The notes under the pieces are model-generated. The model saw nothing but the letters and a program-made list of their open reading frames with translations. It was not told the origin of the DNA and did no database searches. Made by a program: the position numbers and the translations under genes. Shown one piece after another: positions 56,047 to 64,000 of a DNA stretch of 64,000 nt. Origin of the DNA: Smallanthus sonchifolius (taxonomy: Eukaryota; Streptophyta; Magnoliopsida; Asterales; Asteraceae); the NCBI GenBank assembly GCA_023525975.1, contig CM042021.1, positions 109,785,501 through 109,849,500 on the forward strand, written 5' to 3'. Numbering within the stretch: position 1 is the stretch's first letter; each line of letters starts with the position of its first letter.

Positions 56047-57384
56047 TCAGAAAAGAACCACAAATATCAGAGATGAAGGAGGGAAGAGCTGCCACTGAAA
56101 TGGAGGATGGGGCCACTGTTGATGTGGACCTAAGGGCTGCTGCTGATACTGCTGGTGGGCATACGGATCGTGTGTGTGATCATAGATGTCCTGTCTCATG
56201 TCGTCCATCGTCTGCCCGAGTTGACCCATATAGATCATCAAGTCCAACATGGTAGGATCAGCAGTAGTATGGTACATACCTTGCTCCTTTGCGTGATGTT
56301 GCAGTTGTGGTATTGGTTCTCCTTCTTCATCATAGGGGATTACTACTCCTTGCCAAAGATTGCACAGGTGGTCTACCAGTCTATACACCCCCTGTATCTT
56401 CCACATCATCCTCATGTTGATCAACATCTGCATGTTTACCTCTTCCATTGGCAGGTCTAGATTGGTAAGCATACCAAGGTTTACAAGAGTTAGGACCCCT
56501 AAGTATGCTTCTAAGTGAGTAATGTAGGGACCTCCAAAGGTATGGCTACTAGAAGAGTACCCGTAAGCACGAGTGTAGAATTTGGCAAGACTGTAGGCCA
56601 AATTACAGGGGACCTGGTCAATGAGGCAGTGTAAATGGAACAGGTCCCTAACTGTCACAACTCCGGTACTATCCTTGCGCCCACCAATGGTATGGACGAT
56701 CACTCGGTGAAGGTATCGATGTAGAGGATGGCGGATTTTGGTGCTCTTTTGTCTATGAGGATCATATGGCCCTAATCCAATCCTTGTCCAAATCTGTTGT
56801 GCTTCGCCTTCCCCGAACTCATATATGCTCTCAGTGAACATACGGAGATGCAGCTCTTTATGTCTATACAATCTCATCCGAATCCCAAACTCAGCCTAAG
56901 TCATTTCGTGCCACTGTCGGGCCATCCTAAACCGTACACAATCGTGCTTTGACTTGCTCAGCAAGGGCCTGTCAAATTGGAAGGATTCCAAGAATTCCAG
57001 AGTCATTTCATAGTAGGTTGGTTGTTGGATCTCAAAGAATTTAATCCAAGGTCTTGTGATTAATGGCAAAGCTTTTTCTAACAAACCAATCCCTTCTAGA
57101 GTAGCATAGCAGATTGTTTTGTGAGTTCCAAACTCCTATTGCATAAGGCCAGGTAAAGTTTGGAAGACATGCATCTCAATGGCATTATCTGGATAAAAAA
57201 TCAACCAAAGATGCATATCAGGCGGGTTTTCTAGCATTGGTGTTGGATGGTAGGGTGGAGTTGGTGATGGAGGGGTAGGTGGTGCATCCTCTGGCGGTAT
57301 AGATGAAGACGAACTCGATCTAGAATCTGAGCGGGTGTTTCTCCTTTTTTCTGCTAGCTTTCCTGGAGGATTCTGCCATATCAT
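56047..57384 (-). pseudogene. Athila ORF1-like gene
   Basis: Right to left: an acidic, Ser/Pro-rich N-terminus (NTRSDSRSSSSSSIPPEDAP), then HLWLIFYPDNAIEMHVFQTL. TAG near 57134. Then LLEKALPLITRPWIKFFEIQ, EMTLEFLESFQFDRPLLSKS and VRFRMARQWHEMT. TAG near 56894. Then the 276-codon part: RLYRHKELHLRMFTESIYEF, IRHPLHRYLHRVIVHTIGGR, VRDLFHLHCLIDQVPCNLAY, HTFGGPYITHLEAYLGVLTL, and a Gln/His/Pro-rich tail. The block order (hydrophobic W/F region, SPLHR-like, DLF-L-LI, GGP-IT) fits the plant ATHILA ORF-1 family of unknown role. A start in another frame (MAESSRKASRKKEK, ~57383) suggests a frameshift too. Confidence 0.7.
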
Positions 57385-57510
57385 ACATAATTACCACTTG
57401 AAAAAAATTAGTGCCAAGAAGTACGATTGATTCATTAAACACATATAATAATGGTGCCAAAAACTTGATAGTATTAATAGTGACATAGCCAAAAACTTGA
57501 TGTTGATATG

Positions 57511-57551
<41 letters not shown>

Positions 57552-58287
57552 GGACCACACAAAAGAAACACAAAATTCGTGCATGGTTATAGCATGATTA
57601 TGCTTCCCGAGTCAAAAAATGGTCTATTGTAATTAATCAAACAAGGCGCAAACTTGAACGGTGCAATATGATTATAAACATAGATGGTCAACGTGTTGAC
57701 TTTAGAAAATTCAAACCAGTCAAAATTCTTGACCTATTTCAATTAATCAACAATTTTCCACAAACTATACTAAAACTTAAACACACATAAACAAGATTCA
57801 TGCTTCAATTCGTATTTCCATGTTCAAAAGTTCAAAGTCAAAATTCAAAAACCCATTAATACGAGTCAAACAAATCTACCCAAACAAGACCAAAAAGTGT
57901 TACATTATGATCCTACATAATCAAACATGCATATAGTTTAAGCGTTGAGTTCAGATTCATGCATATTCAAACCAAGATTCAAAATAAAACCCTAGCCCTA
58001 TTTGGACAAAATCAGTCATGTTTGAAGCATAAATCATCCTAAAAACGATAATGCACAAGTTTACATACCTTTAGGAAGAGATTGGAGACCAAAATCAAAG
58101 AAAATGGGTGAAAATCAAGCGTTTTTGGGTGATTTTGGCCGACCCTGTGTGTTTTCGGAAGTGGGGTTTTGAGAAAAACAGCAGCTACTACCCCCTTATG
58201 CCCACGCTGGAATTTAACTATCTAAAACTTGATGATTTTGAAATTAACTACACCTACAGGTTCGAAATACCTCGATCATCAAAACCC
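57385..58287 (-). other. Leader-like non-coding region upstream of the Athila ORF1
   Basis: Contains a (TA)n run (57513-57550) and two primer-site-like repeats on the minus strand, ATCAAGTTTTTGGCACCATT (about 57453) and ATCAAGTTTTTGGCTATG (about 57484). Further upstream a splice-donor-like CCTAAAGGTATGTAAAC occurs near 58065. No LTR matching 42269-44093 is found here. Confidence 0.5.
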
Positions 58288-59037
58288 CTATGTCTTTTTC
58301 GCCACTTCCTCCTTAACTCTCTTGTCACCTTTCCTAAATAGAACTCCAGACTTAACTAGATCGTCCGTTAAGGACGCAGATAAACGAATAGCAGCTTCAA
58401 GTGTTGATGGGCTACTACCCATGACAGTACCCCGAATTTTAGGCGGAAGGCCTCCAATATAACGATCAATCATTCGGATCAAGGGTGTAACCAGATGAGG
58501 GACTAGGATGCAGAGTTCATGAAAGCGTGTGGTGTACGCCTCACTCTCCCCACTATCCTGGGTAAGGCCCCACAGCTCAATCTCCAACTTCTTCATCTCA
58601 TTGCTAGGACAGAACTCCTCGATCATAATTTCCTTGAGCTTATCCCAAGTCATAGCAAGAGCTCTCTCCCTACCCCGAATTTTCTTTTCAGCATTGCACC
58701 AAGTCAGTGCCCTCCTTTGGAAGGCACTTGAAGCATATTTTACCTTAAGTTCATCGGGGCAGTCACTCATCTCAAATGTGTTCTCCATGCCTTCAAACCA
58801 TTGCAATAGCCCTGTCGCACCTTCACATCCAAGGTACTTGTGTGGGTTACAAGAGTTGAAGTGCTTGAAAGTACAAACACTCCCACTAGATCCTCCGGTG
58901 GAGTTGTTGATTTGAGTGACAATAGTGGGTAAGAACGTAGCAAGTTGTTGAGTGAGCAGGGTGGCTATGGCGGTGGTTTCGGCGGAGGCTTCACTGGTGT
59001 TAGCCACGGTGTTATCAGGATCACGACGAGGAGGCAT
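58288..59037 (-). pseudogene. Second, truncated copy of the Tekay gag start
   Basis: About 245 codons from MPPRRDPDNTVANTSEASAE, nearly identical to the start of the gag at 62153. It includes FKHFNSCNPHKYLGCEGATG, WFEGMENTFEMSDCPDELKV and the RYIGGLPPKIRGTVMGSSPS block. It ends within EEVAKK at the junction with Athila-type DNA, before the zinc knuckles. It could only give a capsid-like fragment. Confidence 0.92.
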
Positions 59038-59351
59038 TCTACGAAAAAGAAATCATAAGTCGGTAGTTAGGATAGACATTCAAGAATTAAAAGTGACAAT
59101 ATTTATAAATAAAATCACTCATTCATTAATATTAATGTCTTACAAGATAAATAAAACATATATTTAAAACATATATGTTGAATTACAAATGAAATATAAA
59201 GACAAAACTGACTAGTCAAAATTCAAGATTCGGATGAATGATACTAGTGAGACGTGTTTTAGCCTATAAGTGAGCACTCACTCCAAGGGTCCCCAGGTAA
59301 GTGCGACTCGTAACGAACGTGCCTCACTTTCCTTTGACAAGACCCCCAGAG
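59038..59351 (-). repeat. Second copy of the Tekay leader
   Basis: It matches 62154-62452 apart from a 12-base insertion (near 59160) and a few changes. At its right edge it joins the RNase H coding sequence within the shared bases CTGGGGGTC (minus strand). Confidence 0.92.
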
Positions 59352-60540
59352 ATAATGTCTCCAGATTTTCAAAGCAAAGACCACCGCACCCAAGTCAAGG
59401 TCAGGAGTGGTGTAGTTCTTTTCGTGAACCTTGAGTTGTCTGGATGCATAGGCTATGACCTTGTCTCGTTGCATCAACACGCAACCAAGACCTTGGTTTG
59501 AGGCATCACAGTATACAACGAAATCATCATTGCCATCGGGAAGACTTAGAATAGGGGAGTTGCACAATTTCTGCTTAAGAGTTTGGAACGCATCTTCTTG
59601 CTTTTGTTCCCAGACGAAAGGCTTATTTTTCTGAGTTAATGTAGTGAGGGGCAGGGCAATCTTCAAAAAGTTCAGGATGAATCTTCGATAATAACCCGCC
59701 AAACCCAGAAACGAACGGATCTCAGAGGGTGTGGATGGTGTACTCCAATTCTTGATAGCGGTGACTTTGGCTGGATCGACGTGTATACCCTGGTTGTTGA
59801 TCACGTGACCCAAGAAATGAATTTCTCTTAGCCAGAATTCACACTTGGAGAATTTAGCATAAAGTTGTTCCTTCTTCAAGAGTTCCAAAATCATCTTAAG
59901 GTGGGTTGTATGATCCTCTTTGGTTCGGGAGTAGATCAAGATGTCATCGATGAAGACAATGACAAATTGATCTAGGTAGGGTTTGCAGACACGGTTCATG
60001 AGGTCCATGAACACCGCGGGCGCATTGGTTAACCCAAAAGGCATAACCATGAACTCGTAGTGTCCATAACGAGTTCTAAAAGCAGTTTTGGGAATGTCTT
60101 CTTCATGGACTCGGAGTTGATGATACCCAGATCGGAGGTCAATCTTCGAGAAACAAGTTGCTCCTTGCAGTTGATCGAAAAGGTCATCGATCCTAGGTAG
60201 CGGGTAACTATTCTTGATGGTAAGCTTGTTTAGTTCATGGTAGTCGATGCACATGCGGAAGGACCGATCCTTCTTCTTGACAAAGAGAACCGGAGCTCCC
60301 CAAGGTGAGAAGTTCGGTCTAATGAATCCCTTGTCCAGCAGCTCTTGTAGTTGGCTAGATAGTTCTTGCATCTCAGAAGGGGCTAGGCGGTACGGAGATT
60401 TGGAAATGGGGTTAGCTCCCGGTAAAAGATCAATCCGAAATTCAACTTGTCGAGTTGGAGGGAGTCCATGCAAGTCATCAGGGAATACTATCGGAAAATC
60501 TCGGATGATCGGTATATCTTGTAATTTCTTTTCTTCAGAT
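59259..60540 (-). pseudogene. Tekay reverse transcriptase and truncated RNase H
   Basis: Same frame as gag-protease, separated only by the TAG at 60543-60545. It reads KSEEKKLQDIPII, LPPTRQVEFRIDLLPGANPI, RPNFSPWGAPVLFVKKKDRS, YHELNKLTIKNSYPLPRIDD, CFSKIDLRSGYHQLRVHEED, the box VIVFIDDILIYSRTK, and RNase H VVYCDASNQGLGCVLMQRDK up to ALKIWRHYLWG. There RNase H stops abruptly: the last ~29 codons to 59259 are duplicated leader read through, not RNase H. All RT catalytic motifs are intact. Confidence 0.93.
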
Positions 60541-60542
60541 TT

Positions 60543-62153
60543 CTAGACCACATGTGCCAAGAAAGCATAGTACCGCTTCCTTAAATATCTACGTGCCTTC
60601 ATGCAGGAGATGAATTTCAAACCTTTGCAAGGTTTCTCTCCAAATATTTTCAAGGTCTCACCGGATGGTAGAGGGATACGAATGAGTTTCTCTGAACAGT
60701 TGATTTCTGCATGATTGTGGGATAGCCAATCTATTCCCACGATGATATCAAAACTCCCAAGAGTGATGGGAATCCGGTCGATAGAGAATGTGTGATCGTT
60801 GAGAGTTAGAGCACAACCTCGGACAACGGAATGCACAACAGTTAGTTTACCATCAGCTATTTCTATAGTATAAGAAGGTTCAAGAGCGGTACGACAAGTT
60901 TTAAGTAAAGGTTCAAATTCTAAGGAGACAAAGCTTTTATCCGCTCCGGTATCAAATAAGATAGAGGCATAACGATTATTGATGAGAAACGTACCAGTAA
61001 CCACAGCATTGTCATTTCTGGCCTCGGTTACTCCTATGGCAAAAGTGCGAGCACGTGCACCTCGGTTATTGTTGTTGAGCTTCGGGCATTGGTTTTTGTA
61101 GTGATCAGGAGCACCACATTCATAACAGGCCCTACCATTGATGATGGCAGGAGTGGCAATTTGGGTAGTAGCAGCCTTTTCAGCTACGCGACAAGCGTTA
61201 GCAAAATGACCAAGCCTTCCACATTTAGTGCACGAACGACATTGAACAGTAGTAGGGTGATGGTATTGACACCTTGCACACAGCGGGTGAGGTCCACTAT
61301 ATGGCTTCCTGCCAGGTGCAGGTCTAGGTGCTACTTGGGCAACAGGAACAGCTGGGGTAACCATGGCAAAGATTTTAGAGGTCTTTTGCTTCTTGTGGCG
61401 ATACTCAGGCTTTTTCGCCACTTCCTCCTTAACTCTCTTGTCACCTTTCCTGAATAGAACTCCAGACTTAACTAGATCGTCCGTTAAGGACGCAGATAAA
61501 CGAATAACAGCTTCAAGTGTTGATGGGCTACTACCCATGACAGTACCCCGAATTTGAGGCGGAAGGCCTCCAATATAACGATCAATCATTCGGGTCAAGG
61601 GTGTAACTAGATGAGGGACTAGGATGCAGAGTTCATGAAAGCGTGTGGTGTACGCCTCACTCTCCCCCCTATCCTGGGTAAGGTCCCACAGCTCAATCTC
61701 CAACTTCTTCATCTCATTGCTAGGACAGAACTCCTCGATCATAATTTCCTTGAGCTTATCCAAAGTCATAGCAAGAGCTCCTTCCCAACCCCGAATTTTC
61801 TTTTCAGCATTGCACCAAGTCAGTGCCCTCCTTTGGAAGGCACTTGAAGCATATTTTACCTTAAGTTCATCGGGGCAGTCACTCATCTCAAATGTGTTCT
61901 CCATGCCTTCAAACCATTGCAATAGCCCTGTCGCACCTTCACATCCAAGGTACTTGTGTGGGTTACAAGAGTTGAAGTGCTTGAAAGTATAAACACTCCC
62001 ACTAGATCCTCCGGTGGAGTTGTTGATTTGAGTGACAATAGTGGGTAAGACCGCAGCAAGTTGTTGAGTGAGCAGGGTAGCTATGGCGGTGGTTTCGGCG
62101 GAGGCTTCACTGGTGTTAGCCACGGTGTTATCAGGATCACGACGAGGAGGCAT
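60543..62153 (-). CDS. Tekay gag-protease
   Basis: 536 codons from MPPRRDPDNTVANTSEASAE to a TAG at 60543-60545. Capsid-like region at residues ~55-230 (WFEGMENTFEMSDCPDELKV, EEFCPSNEMKKLEIELWDLT, TRFHELCILVPHLVTPL). A basic linker (KPEYRHKKQKTSK), then a CxxC-rich patch (CARCQYHH) and two zinc knuckles, CTKCGRLGHFANAC and CYECGAPDHYKNQC. Protease with active site ILFDTGADKSFVSLEF and VTLxxxxF-type end ITLGSFDIIVGIDWLSHNHA. Uninterrupted, the best-preserved gag in the window. The stop lies where the polyprotein would normally run on into RT, so it is probably a mutation. Confidence 0.93.
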   Translation of the reverse strand: MPPRRDPDNTVANTSEASAETTAIATLLTQQLAAVLPTIVTQINNSTGGSSGSVYTFKHFNSCNPHKYLGCEGATGLLQWFEGMENTFEMSDCPDELKVKYASSAFQRRALTWCNAEKKIRGWEGALAMTLDKLKEIMIEEFCPSNEMKKLEIELWDLTQDRGESEAYTTRFHELCILVPHLVTPLTRMIDRYIGGLPPQIRGTVMGSSPSTLEAVIRLSASLTDDLVKSGVLFRKGDKRVKEEVAKKPEYRHKKQKTSKIFAMVTPAVPVAQVAPRPAPGRKPYSGPHPLCARCQYHHPTTVQCRSCTKCGRLGHFANACRVAEKAATTQIATPAIINGRACYECGAPDHYKNQCPKLNNNNRGARARTFAIGVTEARNDNAVVTGTFLINNRYASILFDTGADKSFVSLEFEPLLKTCRTALEPSYTIEIADGKLTVVHSVVRGCALTLNDHTFSIDRIPITLGSFDIIVGIDWLSHNHAEINCSEKLIRIPLPSGETLKIFGEKPCKGLKFISCMKARRYLRKRYYAFLAHVV

Positions 62154-62968
62154 TCTACGAAAAAGAAATCATAAGTCGGTAGTTAGGATAGACATTCAAG
62201 AATTAAAAGTGACAATATTTATAAATAAAATCACTCATTCATTAATATTAATGTCTTACAAGATAAATAAAACATATATGTTGAATTACAAATGAAATAT
62301 AAAGACAAAACTGACTAGTCAAAATTCAAGATTCGGATGAATGATACTAATGAGACGTGTTTTAGCCTATAAGTGAGCACTCACTCCAAGGGTCCCCAGG
62401 TAAGTGCGACTCGTAACGAACGTGCCTCACTTTCCTTTGACAAGACCCCCAGTGTACAGGCGCTCACCCTTCCAGATTACACGTGTCTCTAGTATCACTA
62501 TCCAAGCTTTTGATTTTGATGAGAACATTATGGATTGGGCCTTGCCCAAGAGTTGGATTCAGCTTCACAAGTCAGCTTTCTTTTCTTGAACGGGAGTTGG
62601 GCCTCAGAAGTGGTTCCAACATGGCTCTCTTGGTCTTCGGATTCCGAATCACTTGATATGTTGATTACTTCAGGCTTCGGTGCAGGCCGGCTTGTCGCAT
62701 CGGAGATTAACTCGGGCTTGACATTATGTTTCGAATGTAGCAGGCTTCCAGAGAAAGATGATCGTGGTGAGATTAGCCTACTCCAACTAATTGGGCTTTG
62801 GGACCCATCATCGGAAATAAGGCTTGAATTGCTAGAGATGTCAGCAGAGTACGACGACATACTAAAGATAAGAGAGTTAGTGGATTAGAATCACATAAGC
62901 ATATAAGTTTCAAAGGGGAGCTTAGGTTATAGTCTAGGTCAAATGGTTGCCTAATTCTCTATAACCAC
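62154..62968 (-). other. Tekay leader
   Basis: Sequence between primer site and gag. Part of it (62154-62452) is duplicated at 59038-59351. It contains a small separate frame, listed next. Confidence 0.75.
62528..62860 (-). CDS. Small leader ORF upstream of Tekay gag
   Basis: 110 codons, MSSYSADISSNSSLISDDGS...WARPNP, Ser-rich and acidic, with an acidic SSDSESEDQES patch followed by a basic KKRKL, nuclear-signal-like. It starts ~110 bases after the primer site. The collapsed relative at 38192 also has a leader frame with a basic KRRRLE motif near its start, though I cannot align them further. It may be the original gag N-terminus or an accessory ORF. Confidence 0.4.
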   Translation of the reverse strand: MSSYSADISSNSSLISDDGSQSPISWSRLISPRSSFSGSLLHSKHNVKPELISDATSRPAPKPEVINISSDSESEDQESHVGTTSEAQLPFKKRKLTCEAESNSWARPNP

Positions 62969-62981
62969 GGCTCTGATACCA
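62969..62981 (-). promoter_or_regulatory. Primer-binding site of the second Tekay element
   Basis: The minus strand reads TGGTATCAGAGCC, three bases past the LTR end; initiator-Met type. Confidence 0.92.
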
Positions 62982-62984
62982 ATC

Positions 62985-64000
62985 TGTCACACCCCAACCG
63001 TGCATCTTAACCACGGGTGCGACTTAATTGACAAAAGAACACAATGGAATAAAGACATTTACTATTAAAGTTTCATAATATAATAAAAAATCCCAATTAC
63101 ATAAGTTTCGAATTAAACCAAATAGATAACATGTTCAAAAGACAAGGAACTTAAAATAAGATTCTTCAATTGATATCTAGGCAAATCCTACGTGATATTG
63201 ACTTGACCTATCACGAGCTTAATCACCTGAAACATGTACGAAAAACAAGTGTCAACTAAAAATAGTTGGTGAGAAATCACAGGTTTAATAAAAGTATAAG
63301 TTTGGCAAAGGTGACAATTCATATTCCAAGATCATCATATAGCACGTAATAAAACAAACACATGATTAGCAAATCCAACCTAAAATGATGAGTAACGAAT
63401 AAGTGGTACAACTCACAAGTTGCACTAATAACGAATAAGATGTCCAACCAAAAGTTGTCCATAAAGTATATGCGGTTTCCATCCTATGGCCCATATCTGT
63501 ACTACCGTTGGCTTGAAAGTTTCAAGTTAAGGATTTGCAACTTTAACGTTTATCATGTTGTGTTCATTTACTCACATACATATATGATTCGATTGTTTTA
63601 GAATTGTTTGAAAACGTGTTTTAATGTGTGCCAACGCGTACATGTTTCCCCCAAAACGATTTGAATAAAGTGGGGCTATGAAGTCTCACCTTGAAAGCTA
63701 GACGAGATAAGAAACTTGAACGAATAGACGAGATGAATCACGGACCAGACCCTAAACAAATAAATAAACCAGTTTTAGGGTAGGTTCGATGGTTACGAGT
63801 GTTAGATAGGCGGTTCGGGTCATAAGATTAAGAATTAGTTGCAAAAATAGAGTTTTAGTTGATTTTCAGATTTGGACAGCAAAGTAGCTGAATAGAAACG
63901 AGATTGTTAAAAATATCAAACGACGTCTAAAAATTATAAAATTTTATAGGGAATTAGTTTAGTCGTTCCGAAGAAGTTTCGTTTAGAAAGTTTTTCCATT
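62985..64000 (-). repeat. 5' LTR of the second Tekay element (partial)
   Basis: It starts TGTCACACCCCAACCG and runs to the window end. No matching second LTR occurs in the window. Its first bases resemble the LTR starting at 6375, but the body differs, so it is a related, distinct family. Confidence 0.85.

Larger units (their letters stand above)
42269..58287 (-). mobile_element. Athila-type Ty3/gypsy element, 5'-truncated, no pol, containing a nested Retand element
   Basis: On the minus strand, right to left: a ~900-base non-coding stretch, an ORF1-like gene (57384-56047), a long 3' non-coding region with two polypurine-like tracts, and the 3' LTR (44093-42269). The Retand element interrupts the 3' non-coding region at GGAAG. 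No gag-pol domain of Athila type occurs, so it is a non-autonomous or internally deleted copy. The right end meets truncated Tekay gag at 58288 with no LTR, so the 5' part is lost. Confidence 0.75.
58288..64000 (-). mobile_element. Tekay-type Ty3/gypsy element with internal self-duplication, truncated
   Basis: From right to left: 5' LTR (from 62985, running off the window), primer site, leader, gag-protease (62153-60543), RT and RNase H start (to about 59352), then a second copy of the element's own leader (59351-59038) and gag start (59037-58288), then Athila-type sequence. Integrase, chromodomain and 3' LTR are absent. Gag copies differ by about 2% by eye, so the rearrangement is recent relative to other decay here. 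Confidence 0.9.

Noticed and set aside
57320..57573. Minus-strand frames over the (TA)n tract encoding Ile-Tyr repeats
   Set aside because: The (IY)n translation is a microsatellite artefact.
58529..58915. 128-codon plus-strand frame, repeated at 61645-61992
   Set aside because: Antisense shadow of the duplicated Tekay gag; its repetition follows from that duplication.

Overview
The window looks like gene-poor, repeat-dense nuclear DNA of a flowering plant, probably a eudicot and possibly Asteraceae (the family is only an impression). The evidence is the mix of plant retrotransposon lineages (Tekay, Reina, Athila and Tat/Retand Ty3/gypsy, plus Ty1/copia), CTAG-ending Helitrons, a MULE/OTU relic, a LINE relic and AT-rich spacers. 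I found no intact host gene, rRNA gene, functional tRNA gene or CRISPR array. Almost every long reading frame is retrotransposon gag/pol, mostly on the minus strand and broken by stops.

Layout. 1-9380: a minus-strand Tekay chromovirus cut by the window start; it has ~3 kb LTRs, a pol with several stops, no recognisable gag, and a small TRIM-like LTR in its protease. It sits in a remnant LTR (9381-10238). 10239-14814: a PIF1/Helitron-helicase relic carrying a 5'-truncated copia element flanked by a ~240-bp direct repeat. 14815-23850: an AT-rich stretch with a foldback element, a second foldback with a telomere-like minisatellite core, three short non-autonomous Helitrons and a decayed MULE-type transposase/OTU gene.

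23851-42268: a nest. A LINE relic is split by a solo LTR (perfect GGTAT duplication). Beside it a Reina-type element is split twice: by an Athila-type solo LTR (perfect CCATC duplication) and by a 12.4-kb LARD-like element with no pol. The LARD's right LTR in turn holds a Tekay-like element reduced to one LTR, a short leader and a piece of its second LTR.

42269-58287: an Athila-type element (minus) with its 3' LTR, two polypurine-like tracts and an ORF1-like gene, interrupted by a complete 10-kb Tat/Retand element (44515-54531, GGAAG duplication). That element has gag, protease, RT, two RNase H domains, integrase and a separate gene on the opposite strand. 58288-64000: a fairly young Tekay element (minus) whose gag-protease-RT frame has one amber codon. 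Its RNase H stops abruptly and is followed by a second copy of its own leader and gag start. Its 5' LTR runs off the window.

How it works together. These are layers of insertions of different ages. The Tekay at 58-64 kb and the Retand element look most recent; the Reina, LINE, MULE and helicase pieces look oldest. The most unusual structures are a tRNA-like Pol III A/B-box cassette inside the Tekay LTRs, the antisense gene in the Retand element, the ~240-bp duplication around the copia fragment, and the self-duplicated Tekay leader-gag.
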